From Pseudomonas sp. IPO3778 (GTDB taxonomy: Bacteria > Pseudomonadota > Gammaproteobacteria > Pseudomonadales > Pseudomonadaceae), in NCBI RefSeq assembly GCF_013386825.1, contig NZ_JACARC010000047.1, positions 1-64,000 of the forward strand: DNA of 64,000 nucleotides. Reading direction: 5' to 3'. Below the pieces are notes generated by a model. That model was not told the DNA's origin. It searched no databases and was given only the letters and a program-made list of their open reading frames with translations. Position numbers and translations under genes: made by a program. Below are positions 1-9,291 of this stretch, in pieces (position 1 is the first letter of the stretch; each line of letters begins with the position of its first letter).

Positions 1-77
1 CTTCCAGAATCTGCCGTCAACCCTTAATTCAGGATTTCTATCAATTAGGCACTTTTGGCTAAAAACCGACCGATTTC

Positions 78-117
78 CTTCTATATAAGAGGGCACCAAC
101 AACCCTCTATATAGAAG
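78..117. repeat. AT-rich inverted repeat downstream of CoA-transferase
   Basis: The left arm CTTCTATATAAGAGGG (78-93) and right arm CCCTCTATATAGAAG (103-117) are complementary except for one extra A, with a 9-base loop. It lies just past the stop of the minus-strand CoA-transferase gene. No T-run follows on the minus strand, so it is not a classical terminator; it could be an operator or an mRNA 3' end structure. Bases 1-77 hold no gene that I can see. Confidence 0.6.
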
Positions 118-124
118 AGAGACT

Positions 125-1345
125 TCAGATGACCCCTGCCTCTCTCAACGCCGACACGCTTGCCGGTGTCAGACCCAGGACTTGCTGCAGCACCTGAAGG
201 GTATGCTCCCCCAAAAGGGGAGGCGCACTACGGTATTCAACGGGCGTCTTGGATAGGCGCATAGGGCTGGCTACCTGAGGCACCATCCCCGCCAATGCGT
301 GAGGCAACTCCATCGCCAATCCGCGGGCCTTTACTTGGGGGTCGGCAAACACCTGTGCCAAGTCATTGATTGGCCCGCAAGGCACCCCCACCTGCTCCAG
401 CTGAGCCACCCACTCAGCGGTTGTCTTGAAGACGGTAACCTGACGAATCAACGGAACCAGCGCCGCCCTATTAGCCACTCGCAACTTATTAGTCGCAAAC
501 CGAGGATCCGTCGCCCACTGAGGCTGCCCAGCCACCTCTGCAAACTTGCGGAACTGCCCGTCGTTACCCACAGTCAGGATGAAGTCGCCATCCGCCGTAG
601 GAAAATCCTGATAGGGCACGATATTCGGATGAGCATTACCCAGGCGCTTGGGGGAGACTCCCGTCGTCAGGTAGTTCATCGCCTGGTTGGCCAGGCAGGC
701 CACCTGCACATCCAGCAGGGCCATATCGATATGCTGACCGCCACCGTCGTGATCCCGGTGAGCCATGGCCGCCAGAATCGCCACCGTCGAATAGAGCCCC
801 GTGAGAATATCCGTCAGCGCCACACCCACCTTGACCGGCCCGGCGCCATCTTCACCCTCCGGACGGCCAGTCAGGCTCATCAGCCCGCCAAGCCCCTGGA
901 TCATGAAGTCGTAGCCCGCACGCGCGGCATAGGGCCCGGTCTGGCCAAATCCAGTAATCGAGCAGTAGATCAGCTCCGGATTGATCTCCTTGAGTGACTC
1001 ATAGTCGAGCCCATAGGCCGCCAAGCCACCCACTTTGAAATTCTCGATCAAGATATCGGACTTCGCCGCCAGGTCACGCACCAGCTTCTGACCCTCCGCC
1101 CGCGTGAAGTCGATGGTCACCGACTCTTTATTGCGATTGGCCGACAAGTAATACGCCGCCTCGGTAGTGTTCTCCCCATACGCATCCTTGAGGAAAGGCG
1201 GCCCCCAGGCACGCGTGTCATCGCCGTTTCCAGGTCGCTCGACCTTGATCACTTCAGCGCCAAGGTCCGCAAGTATCTGCCCGGCCCAAGGCCCCGCCAG
1301 CACTCGCGACAAATCCAGTACCCGCAGGTGCGATAGCGCGCCCAT
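125..1345 (-). CDS. Class III (CaiB/BaiF) CoA-transferase, probable succinyl-CoA:glutarate CoA-transferase
   Basis: A 406-residue family III acyl-CoA transferase. The N-terminus (LSRVLAGPWAGQILADLGAE) and the GYD motif, with probable catalytic Asp146, are typical. The start is ATG 1345 because AGGAGGA sits 5 bases upstream at 1351-1357; a longer frame back to 1390 lacks such support. It lies 13 bases past the stop of the glutaryl-CoA dehydrogenase gene on the same strand, so its likely role is to activate glutarate to glutaryl-CoA with succinyl-CoA as donor. The family assignment is firm. The glutarate substrate is inferred from the neighbour. Confidence 0.9.
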   Translation of the reverse strand: MGALSHLRVLDLSRVLAGPWAGQILADLGAEVIKVERPGNGDDTRAWGPPFLKDAYGENTTEAAYYLSANRNKESVTIDFTRAEGQKLVRDLAAKSDILIENFKVGGLAAYGLDYESLKEINPELIYCSITGFGQTGPYAARAGYDFMIQGLGGLMSLTGRPEGEDGAGPVKVGVALTDILTGLYSTVAILAAMAHRDHDGGGQHIDMALLDVQVACLANQAMNYLTTGVSPKRLGNAHPNIVPYQDFPTADGDFILTVGNDGQFRKFAEVAGQPQWATDPRFATNKLRVANRAALVPLIRQVTVFKTTAEWVAQLEQVGVPCGPINDLAQVFADPQVKARGLAMELPHALAGMVPQVASPMRLSKTPVEYRSAPPLLGEHTLQVLQQVLGLTPASVSALREAGVI

Positions 1346-1358
1346 GGCCGTCCTCCTA

Positions 1359-2540
1359 TTAATAGAACGCCTGAATACCGGTTTGAGCACGCCCCAGGAT
1401 CAGCGCATGCACGTCATGGGTACCCTCATAGGTGTTCACCACCTCAAGGTTGACCAGGTGACGGGCAATGCCGAACTCGTCGGAGATGCCATTACCGCCG
1501 AGCATGTCCCGCGCCATCCGGGCAATGTCCAGGGACTTGCCGCACGAGTTGCGCTTCATGATCGAGGTGATTTCCACGGCCGCAGTACCCTCATCCTTCA
1601 TGCGACCCAGCCGCAGACAACCTTGCAGGGCGAGGGTGATCTCAGTCTGCATGTCTGCGAGCTTCTTCTGGATCAACTGAGTGGCCGCCAATGGGCGCCC
1701 AAACTGTTGGCGATCAAGGGTGTACTGGCGCGCGGTGTGCCAGCAAAATTCCGCAGCCCCCAGCGCACCCCAAGAAATCCCGTAGCGCGCCGAGTTAAGG
1801 CACGTGAAAGGCCCTTTCAAGCCACGCACATCCGGGAAGATGTTTTCTTCAGGCACAAACACGTTATCCAAGACGATCTCACCGGTGATCGAGGCGCGCA
1901 GCCCGACCTTGCCGTGGATCGCCGGAGCACTCAGGCCTTTCCAGCCCTTTTCCAATACAAAGCCACGAATGTCGCCCGCATCGTCCTTGCCCCACACCAC
2001 GAACACATCGGCAATCGGGCTGTTGGTGATCCACATCTTGCTGCCGGTGAGGCTGTAGCCGCCATCCACCTTGCGCGCACGGGTAATCATCGCGCCTGGG
2101 TCGGAACCATGGTTAGGCTCGGTCAGACCAAAGCACCCAATCCATTCCCCAGAAGCCAGCTTCGGCAGGTATTTCTGCTTTTGCGCTTCGGTACCGAATT
2201 CATTGATAGGCACCATCACCAGCGATGACTGCACACTCATCATCGAGCGGTAGCCAGAGTCCACACGCTCCACTTCACGAGCAATCAGGCCATAGCTGAC
2301 GTAGTTCAAGCCGCTGCCACCGTACTGCTCGGGGATCATCGCCCCCAGCAAACCGGTCTCGCCCATTTCGCGGAAGATCGCAGGGTCGGTCTTTTCGTGA
2401 CGGAAGGCTTCGAGCACACGCGGCGCCAGCTTGTCCTGAGCGAACTGCTCGGCACTGTCGCGCACCATGCGTTCTTCTTCAGTGAGCTGTGAATCCAGCA
2501 GCAGTGGATCGATCCAGTTGAAGCTTGCCTTACCGCCCAT
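1359..2540 (-). CDS. gcdH: Glutaryl-CoA dehydrogenase
   Basis: A 393-residue flavin acyl-CoA dehydrogenase that oxidises and decarboxylates glutaryl-CoA to crotonyl-CoA in lysine, tryptophan and glutarate breakdown. The C-terminal NTYEGTHDVHALILGRA contains the catalytic glutamate (about Glu372) in the context specific to glutaryl-CoA dehydrogenases. The VDSGYRSMMSVQSSL segment carries the arginine that binds the substrate's distal carboxylate. Length is normal. It is the first gene of a two-gene minus-strand operon with the CoA-transferase and is divergent from the LysR gene. Confidence 0.97.
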   Translation of the reverse strand: MGGKASFNWIDPLLLDSQLTEEERMVRDSAEQFAQDKLAPRVLEAFRHEKTDPAIFREMGETGLLGAMIPEQYGGSGLNYVSYGLIAREVERVDSGYRSMMSVQSSLVMVPINEFGTEAQKQKYLPKLASGEWIGCFGLTEPNHGSDPGAMITRARKVDGGYSLTGSKMWITNSPIADVFVVWGKDDAGDIRGFVLEKGWKGLSAPAIHGKVGLRASITGEIVLDNVFVPEENIFPDVRGLKGPFTCLNSARYGISWGALGAAEFCWHTARQYTLDRQQFGRPLAATQLIQKKLADMQTEITLALQGCLRLGRMKDEGTAAVEITSIMKRNSCGKSLDIARMARDMLGGNGISDEFGIARHLVNLEVVNTYEGTHDVHALILGRAQTGIQAFY

Positions 2541-2697
2541 GAGTGAGTCCTCGCGAAATAAATCAAAAGTCGTGCATGGAGCCTAGGCCGGGCAGGCGAG
2601 GAGGGCAAACGAGGTTTTTGCATGGCCTTGTGCTAATTTCTCACTCCGTAACATTAAATACCGCCATAGATGCTATTTACCTGTGAGGCGACGGTAC

Positions 2698-3597
2698 ATG
2701 CGCAGAAAGATTCCCAGCACCACAGCGCTGGTCAGTTTTGAGGCCGCGGCCCGCCACGAGAGCTTTACCAAGGCGGCGCAGGAGCTTTCGATCACCCAAG
2801 GCGCAATTTGCCGACAGATCGCCAGCCTGGAGGAGTTTTTGAGTGTCGAGCTGTTTCGACGATCCCGCCGGGGCGTGAAGCTGACAGAAGCCGGGCTTTC
2901 CTATAGCCGCCGGGTGGCCACACAGCTGGACGCAGTCGAGCGCGACACCTTGTCGGTGATGGGCCAGCAGGGCACCAACGTTATCGAACTGGCGGTAGTC
3001 CCCACCTTCGGCACCCAGTGGCTGATCCCACGCCTCAAGGACTTCCAGCAACAACACCCGGAGGTCACCGTCAACCTGACCAACCGCACACGGCCGTTCC
3101 TGTTCGCCGATACTGAATTCGATGCGGCGATCTACTTTGGCGATGCCGACTGGTCCGGTACCGAGTCCCACAAACTGATGGGAGAAAACCCGCTGCCCGT
3201 GTGCAGCCCACGATTACTGGGTGAGCGTACTCACTTCACCGCACAGGAAATCGCCGAACTGCCTCTGCTGCAGCAAACCACTCGACCCTACGCCTGGCGC
3301 CAGTGGTTCAACGCGCAACAGCTGGACATACCCCGCGACATGACAGGCCCGCGTTACGAGCTATTCTCCATGTTGTCCCAGGCAGCCATGCACGACATGG
3401 GCATTGCACTGATCCCGCCGTTCCTTATCCAAAGAGAATTGAACGAAGGGCACTTGGTGGTCGCAAGCCCGCAGGTACTGGCGAGCTCAAAGGCATATTA
3501 CTTGATGATTCCCGAGAGAAAAGTCGAATCCGCTTCTCTCCGCGCGTTCAGAGACTGGCTGATCGACCAGTCGCTACGCTACAGCCCTAATATCTAA
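2698..3597 (+). CDS. LysR-family regulator, probable activator of the glutarate genes
   Basis: A 299-residue LysR regulator. The N-terminal winged helix-turn-helix (about residues 8-65, TALVSFEAAARHESFTKAAQ) is followed by a periplasmic-binding-fold effector domain. ATG 2698 is preferred because GAGG stands 9 bases upstream; an in-frame GTG at 2683 has no ribosome site. It is divergent from gcdH across about 157 bases, the usual arrangement for a LysR regulator and its target, so it probably senses glutarate or glutaryl-CoA. GcvA-like members have the same domain order, so the effector is an inference. Confidence 0.88.
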   Translation: MRRKIPSTTALVSFEAAARHESFTKAAQELSITQGAICRQIASLEEFLSVELFRRSRRGVKLTEAGLSYSRRVATQLDAVERDTLSVMGQQGTNVIELAVVPTFGTQWLIPRLKDFQQQHPEVTVNLTNRTRPFLFADTEFDAAIYFGDADWSGTESHKLMGENPLPVCSPRLLGERTHFTAQEIAELPLLQQTTRPYAWRQWFNAQQLDIPRDMTGPRYELFSMLSQAAMHDMGIALIPPFLIQRELNEGHLVVASPQVLASSKAYYLMIPERKVESASLRAFRDWLIDQSLRYSPNI

Positions 3598-4044
3598 AGG
3601 GGACTTCAGACTTGCTGACCCTGTAGTCAACAAATTAAAATACCTACATATGTATATATATGTCGCAATTTAGAAGACCGTACTTTTCGACCTTAAATCT
3701 GCCTTAAAGCCATGCTTATATGGGTCTATAGCCATAAAATCAGAGCAATAGACAGCCATTCACATTGACGATGATGAAAAGCCAAACCGCTCGTAAAAGA
3801 CCATCTAACTACCTGTATTTAAAAGATTTATATCCAATAATTGCGACAATCAGTCACAGGGTGACTTGTAGTTAATTTTTCGTCACCCGTCATAATCTCT
3901 TGAAGGCCGTAAAGTTCGCCTGCAAAATGCCGCGCCCCGCTGTATTTCAGCGGGATCGTGCTGATCGGCCGCCCAGATGCCCCTCTCGTGGTGCACTGGC
4001 CTTTTACAAAAATCAAAGCAAAAAGATCATGCAGGAGATTTGAC
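3598..4044. other. Intergenic region with several palindromes upstream of pntAA
   Basis: No gene is seen. The region holds TGTCGCAATT at 3661-3670 and its exact complement AATTGCGACA at 3839-3848. It also has GTCAC-AGG-GTGAC at 3853-3865, of which GGGTGAC can pair with GTCACCC at 3882-3888, and a hairpin CCCGCTG/CAGCGGG at 3936-3954. The region is AT-rich compared with its surroundings and probably contains the pnt promoter and operators. Confidence 0.5.
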
Positions 4045-5166
4045 GTGCACATTGGTGTTCCTCTCGAAACCCAGACCGGTGAAACGCGGGTGGCTGCCAC
4101 CCCGGAAACCATCAAGAAGCTGATCGGCCAGGGCCACAAGGTCACTGTACAAAGCGGGGCAGGCGTTAATGCCAGCGTCGTCGACAGTGCCTACGAAGCG
4201 GCAGGTGCAACCATTGGCAGCGCCAACGAGGCATTCGGCGCCGAGCTGATCCTCAAGGTGGTCGCCCCGAATGACAGCGAACTGACACTGATCAAAAGCG
4301 GCGCCGTATTGGTGGGCATGCTCAATCCGTTCAGCAACGAAACCATCTCTCGACTGGCTGATCACGGCATCACGGCCTTTGCCCTTGAGGCCGCACCGCG
4401 CACTTCCCGCGCGCAAAGCCTGGATGTGCTGTCTTCCCAGGCCAATATCGCCGGCTACAAGGCCGTGTTGCTCGCCGCTCATCACTACCCACGCTTCATG
4501 CCAATGCTGATGACCGCCGCCGGCACGGTAAAAGCCGCCCGCGTGCTTATCCTTGGCGCGGGTGTAGCGGGGCTGCAGGCGATCGCTACCGCGAAACGCC
4601 TGGGTGCGGTCATCGAAGCGTCAGACGTGCGCCCGGCCGTAAAGGAACAGATCGAATCCTTGGGCGCCAAGTTTGTCGACGTACCTTACGAAACCGATGA
4701 AGAGCGCGAATGTGCCGTCGGCGTCGGCGGTTACGCCCGCCCGATGCCTACTAGCTGGATGCAGCGCCAGGCCCTGGCTGTGCATGAGCGCGCCAAGCAA
4801 GCCGACATCGTCATCACCACCGCATTGATCCCGGGTCGCAAGGCGCCAACCCTGCTCAGCGCCGAGACCGTCGCACAGATGAAGCCAGGTTCGGTGGTCA
4901 TCGACCTTGCCGCCGCCCAGGGCGGCAACTGCCCGCTGACCGTGGCAGATCAGGTGGTCGTGGAAAACGGCGTGACCATCTGCGGCCCGACCAACCTGGC
5001 AGGCGCCGTCGCAGCCGATGCCTCGGCGCTGTACGCACGCAACCTGCTGGACTTCCTGAAGCTGGTCTTCACCAAGGAAGGGCAGTTTGAAATCAACCTC
5101 GAAGACGACATCGTCGCCGCGTGCCTGATGTGCCGCGACGGCCAAGTCATCCGCAAAAACGCCTAA
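4045..5166 (+). CDS. pntAA: NAD(P) transhydrogenase subunit alpha part 1
   Basis: A 373-residue soluble NAD(H)-binding domain I of the proton-translocating transhydrogenase, which couples proton entry to NADPH formation. The Rossmann motif GAGVAG is at residues 171-176. The frame runs upstream to 3958, but the family starts at MHIGVPLE, and GTG 4045 has CAGGAG 8-13 bases before it. It is split from the membrane part (pntAB), as in many pseudomonads, and is first in the three-gene operon pntAA-pntAB-pntB. Confidence 0.96.
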   Translation: MHIGVPLETQTGETRVAATPETIKKLIGQGHKVTVQSGAGVNASVVDSAYEAAGATIGSANEAFGAELILKVVAPNDSELTLIKSGAVLVGMLNPFSNETISRLADHGITAFALEAAPRTSRAQSLDVLSSQANIAGYKAVLLAAHHYPRFMPMLMTAAGTVKAARVLILGAGVAGLQAIATAKRLGAVIEASDVRPAVKEQIESLGAKFVDVPYETDEERECAVGVGGYARPMPTSWMQRQALAVHERAKQADIVITTALIPGRKAPTLLSAETVAQMKPGSVVIDLAAAQGGNCPLTVADQVVVENGVTICGPTNLAGAVAADASALYARNLLDFLKLVFTKEGQFEINLEDDIVAACLMCRDGQVIRKNA

Positions 5167-5181
5167 GCAGGGATTCAGACG

Positions 5182-5505
5182 ATGGAAGAGCTTATCTCCC
5201 CCGGTATCTACAACCTGATCATCTTTGTGCTGGCCATTTATGTCGGTTACCACGTGGTCTGGAACGTCACCCCAGCCTTGCACACCCCGCTGATGGCCGT
5301 GACCAACGCGATTTCGGCGATCGTAATCGTCGGCGCCATGCTGGCAGCCGCACTTACCGTGACGCCGCTGGGCAAGACCATGGGCACCCTGGCCGTGGCC
5401 CTGGCTGCGGTCAATGTATTCGGCGGCTTTCTGGTTACCCGCAGGATGCTTGAAATGTTCAAGAAGAAAGCCCCGAAAGTAAAAGAAGAGGCGCCGAAGT
5501 CATGA
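5182..5505 (+). CDS. pntAB: NAD(P) transhydrogenase subunit alpha part 2 (membrane domain)
   Basis: A 107-residue membrane protein with about three hydrophobic segments, matching the C-terminal membrane part of the E. coli PntA polypeptide. It forms the proton channel together with PntB. The C-terminus is short and lysine-rich (cytoplasmic). It starts 15 bases after pntAA and its stop overlaps the pntB start by four bases (ATGA), which points to translational coupling. Confidence 0.95.
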   Translation: MEELISPGIYNLIIFVLAIYVGYHVVWNVTPALHTPLMAVTNAISAIVIVGAMLAAALTVTPLGKTMGTLAVALAAVNVFGGFLVTRRMLEMFKKKAPKVKEEAPKS

Positions 5506-6938
5506 GCATGAATCTGGTTACGACGCTCTACCTGATCGCGTCGATCTGCTTTATCCAGGCCCTCAAGGGCTTGTCGCACCCAACCACTTCGCGGCGCGGC
5601 AACCTGTTCGGCATGCTCGGCATGGGACTGGCGGTGCTCACTACTGTGGGCCTCATCTATAAGCTCGGCGCTGAACTGGCGACTGCCGGCATCGGCTACG
5701 TCATTGTTGGCCTGCTGGTCGGCGGCACCGCCGGCTCGATCATGGCCAAGCGCGTAGAAATGACCAAGATGCCAGAGCTGGTGGCATTCATGCACAGCAT
5801 GATCGGCCTCGCTGCGGTGTTTATTGCCATTGCCGCAGTCGTGGAGCCGCAATCCCTGGGCATCGTCAAACACCTGGGGGATTCGATCCCTGCCGGTAAC
5901 CGCCTGGAACTGTTCCTTGGTGCTGCCATCGGTGCGATTACGTTCTCCGGCTCCGTCATTGCCTTCGGCAAGCTGTCGGGCAAGTACAAGTTCCGCCTGT
6001 TCCAGGGCGCACCGGTACAGTTCGGCGGTCAGCACAAGCTGAATCTGGTGCTGGGCCTGCTGACCCTGGGCCTGGGCCTGGCCTTTATGCTCACCGGAAA
6101 CCTCAGCGCATTCGCATTGATGCTGGCCCTGGCGTTCGTACTGGGCGTGCTGATCATCATCCCGATTGGTGGCGCCGACATGCCAGTGGTCGTCTCGATG
6201 CTCAACAGCTACTCCGGCTGGGCGGCGGCGGGTATCGGTTTCTCGCTGAACAACTCGATGCTGATCATTGCTGGCTCGCTGGTGGGTTCAAGCGGCGCGA
6301 TCCTCTCGTACATTATGTGCAAGGCGATGAACCGCTCCTTCTTTAATGTACTGCTCGGCGGATTCGGCAACACAGCAGATGCTGCCGGCCCGGCGGGTTC
6401 GAAAGAAGCCCGTCCGGTGAAGTCCGGTTCAGCTGACGACGCGACCTTCCTGCTGACCAACGCCGACACCGTGATCATTGTCCCGGGCTACGGCCTGGCG
6501 GTGGCACGGGCGCAACATGCGCTGAAAGAGCTGACCGAGAAGCTGACCCATCGTGGCGTAACTGTGAAGTACGCGATCCACCCGGTTGCCGGTCGCATGC
6601 CTGGCCACATGAACGTGCTGCTGGCCGAGGCAGAAGTGCCTTACGACCAGGTGTTCGAGATGGAAGACATCAACTCCGAGTTCGGCCAGGCCGACGTGGT
6701 GCTGGTGCTCGGCGCCAACGACGTGGTCAACCCCGCCGCCAAGAACGATCCGAAGTCGCCAATTGCCGGCATGCCGATCCTCGAAGCGTTCAAGGCCAAG
6801 ACCATCATCGTCAACAAGCGCTCGATGGCCAGCGGCTATGCCGGCCTGGACAACGAACTGTTCTATCTGGACAAGACCATGATGGTCTTCGGCGACGCCA
6901 AGAAGGTCATCGAAGACATGGTCAAGGCCGTCGAATAA
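5502..6938 (+). CDS. pntB: NAD(P) transhydrogenase subunit beta
   Basis: A 478-residue protein. The N-terminal 260 residues hold multiple membrane helices, and the C-terminal domain III (about 300-478) binds NADP(H). The PGYGLAVARAQ and GANDVVNPAAK motifs are family hallmarks. Length is normal. It is the last gene of the operon; a rho-independent terminator follows at 6963. Confidence 0.97.
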   Translation: MSMNLVTTLYLIASICFIQALKGLSHPTTSRRGNLFGMLGMGLAVLTTVGLIYKLGAELATAGIGYVIVGLLVGGTAGSIMAKRVEMTKMPELVAFMHSMIGLAAVFIAIAAVVEPQSLGIVKHLGDSIPAGNRLELFLGAAIGAITFSGSVIAFGKLSGKYKFRLFQGAPVQFGGQHKLNLVLGLLTLGLGLAFMLTGNLSAFALMLALAFVLGVLIIIPIGGADMPVVVSMLNSYSGWAAAGIGFSLNNSMLIIAGSLVGSSGAILSYIMCKAMNRSFFNVLLGGFGNTADAAGPAGSKEARPVKSGSADDATFLLTNADTVIIVPGYGLAVARAQHALKELTEKLTHRGVTVKYAIHPVAGRMPGHMNVLLAEAEVPYDQVFEMEDINSEFGQADVVLVLGANDVVNPAAKNDPKSPIAGMPILEAFKAKTIIVNKRSMASGYAGLDNELFYLDKTMMVFGDAKKVIEDMVKAVE

Positions 6939-6962
6939 ACACTGCGCCAGCGCAATACCCAA

Positions 6963-6994
6963 AACCCTGGCCTTTAGTAGGCTGGGGTTTTTTA
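6963..6994 (+). terminator. Rho-independent terminator after pntB
   Basis: AACCCTGGCC (6963-6972) pairs along its whole length, with two G-T pairs, with GGCTGGGGTT (6980-6989). The loop is 7 bases and a T-run follows, 25 bases after the pntB stop. Confidence 0.88.
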
Positions 6995-7118
6995 TTGCCG
7001 GCAAAAAACCGACAAAAGGCTCTAAATCGCTGCCTGGCATTCGACCATGGTAGCGGGACGAAATTTTTTGAAATCACTAGACTGCGCATCTTGCTTCCGT
7101 AGCCCGAGATAACAATCC

Positions 7119-8612
7119 ATGTACCGTGATCGTATCCGCTTGCCTTCGTTGTTGAACAAGGTCATGAGCGCGGCTGACGCTGCCGCACTGATCCAGGACG
7201 GCATGACCGTCGGCATGAGCGGCTTCACCCGCGCCGGTGAAGCCAAGGCCGTGCCCCACGCCTTGGCCGAACGCGCCAAGACCTCGCCGCTGAAAATCAC
7301 CCTGATGACCGGTGCCAGCCTGGGCAACGACCTGGACAAGCAACTGACCGAAGCCGGCGTGCTGTCGCGGCGCATGCCGTTTCAGGTGGACAGCACCCTG
7401 CGCAAGGCGATCAACGCAGGCGAAGTGATGTTTATCGACCAGCACCTGTCGGAGACCGTCGAGCAACTGCGCAACAATCAGCTCAAGCTCCCGGACATCG
7501 CGGTGATCGAAGCCGTGGCTATCACGGAGCAAGGCCATATCGTGCCGACCACTTCCGTGGGTAACTCCGCCAGCTTCGCAATTTTCGCCAAGCACGTGAT
7601 CGTCGAGATCAACATGGCGCACAACCCGAACCTGGAAGGTCTGCACGACATCTATATCCCGAGCTACCGCCCAACCCGCACGCCAATTCCATTGGTGGCC
7701 GTGGATGACCGTATCGGCAGCACCGCGATCCCGATCCCGCCGGAGAAGATCGTCGCCATCGTCATCACCAACCAGGCTGACTCGGCCTCCACTGTGACGC
7801 CGCCCGACAGCGACACCCAGTCGATCGCCAACCACCTGATCAACTTCCTTAAAGAAGAAGTCGACGCCGGGCGTATGACCAACAAGCTCGGCCCGCTGCA
7901 AGCCGGCATCGGCAACATTGCCAACGCAGTGATGTGTGGCTTGATCGAGTCGCCCTTCGAAGACCTGACGATGTATTCGGAAGTGCTCCAGGACTCGACG
8001 TTCGACCTGATCGACGCCGGCAAGCTGAGCTTCGCCTCGGGCAGCTCGATCACCTTGTCAGAACGGCGCAACGCCGACGTGTTCGGCAACCTGGAGCGCT
8101 ATAAAGACAAACTGGTGCTGCGGCCACAGGAAATTTCCAACCACCCTGAAGTGGTGCGGCGCTTGGGCATCATTGGTATCAACACCGCGCTGGAGTTCGA
8201 CATTTACGGCAACGTCAACTCCACCCACGTCTGCGGCACTCGGATGATGAACGGTATCGGCGGCTCAGGGGACTTTGCACGCAACGCGCACCTGGCGATC
8301 TTCGTCACCAAGTCGATTGCTAAAGCCGGTGCAATTTCCAGCGTGGTGCCGATGGTCAGCCATGTGGACCATACCGAACATGACGTCGACATCCTCGTGA
8401 CCGAGGTTGGCTTGGCAGACCTGCGGGGCCTGGCCCCGCGTGAGCGGGCTCGGGTGATCATCGACAACTGCGTGCACCCGGCGTACCGCGATGCCCTGAA
8501 CACGTACTTCACCCAAGCCTGCGCGCTGGGCGGTCACACCCCGCACATCCTGCGGGAAGCACTGAGTTGGCACATTAACCTGGAAGAAACCGGGCATATG
8601 CTGAAGGCGTAA
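7119..8612 (+). CDS. Acetyl-CoA hydrolase / succinyl-CoA:acetate CoA-transferase family protein
   Basis: A 497-residue family I CoA-transferase of the Ach1/AarC/ScpC type. It moves CoA between acetate, succinate or propionate, or hydrolyses acetyl-CoA. The probable catalytic glutamate is Glu288 in MYSEVLQD, and the glycine-rich GIGGSGDFARNA near residues 379-390 helps bind CoA. Length is normal for the family. It stands alone, after the pnt terminator. Whether it favours acetate or propionate cannot be read from the sequence. Confidence 0.92.
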   Translation: MYRDRIRLPSLLNKVMSAADAAALIQDGMTVGMSGFTRAGEAKAVPHALAERAKTSPLKITLMTGASLGNDLDKQLTEAGVLSRRMPFQVDSTLRKAINAGEVMFIDQHLSETVEQLRNNQLKLPDIAVIEAVAITEQGHIVPTTSVGNSASFAIFAKHVIVEINMAHNPNLEGLHDIYIPSYRPTRTPIPLVAVDDRIGSTAIPIPPEKIVAIVITNQADSASTVTPPDSDTQSIANHLINFLKEEVDAGRMTNKLGPLQAGIGNIANAVMCGLIESPFEDLTMYSEVLQDSTFDLIDAGKLSFASGSSITLSERRNADVFGNLERYKDKLVLRPQEISNHPEVVRRLGIIGINTALEFDIYGNVNSTHVCGTRMMNGIGGSGDFARNAHLAIFVTKSIAKAGAISSVVPMVSHVDHTEHDVDILVTEVGLADLRGLAPRERARVIIDNCVHPAYRDALNTYFTQACALGGHTPHILREALSWHINLEETGHMLKA

Positions 8613-8930
8613 TTGATACAGATTCGGACTGATGCAAACACAGTTTCATCAGTTCGGGTTGTCGAACCCACCTTATTCAAAAAACTGTACTGCTGTACCG
8701 GTCATTTCCTACCGAAAAATCCTACCTTCATACTTCAAAACGCCTAAAACGCACTATAAATGTGCAGACAGGTACAGTTGCCACAATTTCGTACAGTACA
8801 GCCTCTATAAACAGTTAACTGGCCCCTCACAATACAGGTGAACTGTATCTAGAGAGTCTTGCACCGGAAGAGGATCATTGGCATCAGTTAAACCACTACC
8901 TAATCCCGCCACAAGCGGAAGGATGTCATC
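8613..8930 (+). promoter_or_regulatory. Leader of the first DUF1127 gene with clustered GTACAG motifs
   Basis: This 318-base region has no convincing gene. It holds repeated GTACAG or CTGTAC motifs: ACTGTAC 8684-8690, CTGTACCGGT 8693-8702, ACAGGTACAGTT 8768-8779, two overlapping GTACAG 8791-8801, and AACTGTAT 8841-8848. The 12-mer at 8768 and the 10-mer at 8693 both recur exactly upstream of the second DUF1127 gene. This suggests one regulator binding both. The regulator is unknown. Confidence 0.55.
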
Positions 8931-9146
8931 ATGGAACGTACACTCAGTTCCGATCTGTTCTTCGAAGAAAAAGCTGTAAACACCCAGGCTTCCCTGCCTC
9001 TGCGCGTTATCGCCAACCTGATGTTGTGGCAGCGCCGCATCTCCAGCCGCCATCAACTGGCTCGTCTGGATTCGCGTCTGCTGGCTGACGCCGGTATCAG
9101 CGAAGCACAACGCTACGAAGAGCTGAGCAAGCCGTTCTGGCGCTAA
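8931..9146 (+). CDS. DUF1127 domain small protein
   Basis: A 71-residue basic protein. The C-terminal half (about residues 27-71) is a DUF1127 domain with the pattern R..L..LD.R.L.DAGIS......E..KPFWR. Members are small, arginine-rich and often stress- or phosphate-responsive; some have been linked to RNA metabolism, but the role in Pseudomonas is not known to me. GGAAGG stands 8 bases before ATG. A terminator follows at 9206. The second DUF1127 gene at 9410 is a paralogue with a similar leader. Confidence 0.88.
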   Translation: MERTLSSDLFFEEKAVNTQASLPLRVIANLMLWQRRISSRHQLARLDSRLLADAGISEAQRYEELSKPFWR

Positions 9147-9205
9147 TTAGCGTCCGCTGGCCCTGACCCACCGGGTCCACAGCCAGCACTCAGAATTGAT
9201 CAAGC

Positions 9206-9244
9206 AAAACCCGCCCCGGGTAACCGGAGGCGGGTTTTGTTGTT
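9206..9244 (+). terminator. Rho-independent terminator after first DUF1127 gene
   Basis: AAAACCCGCC (9206-9215) pairs perfectly with GGCGGGTTTT (9229-9238), and the right arm runs into further Ts. It makes the first DUF1127 gene a monocistronic unit. Confidence 0.9.
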
Positions 9245-9291
9245 TCTGGGGTCTGGATTTTTGAGAGCAAAAACAATAGGCTTTCATATCA

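Noticed and set aside
8632..8841. 69-codon plus-strand frame in the DUF1127 leader
   Set aside because: No ribosome site or family match, and it overlaps the clustered GTACAG motifs. I read it as regulatory DNA.
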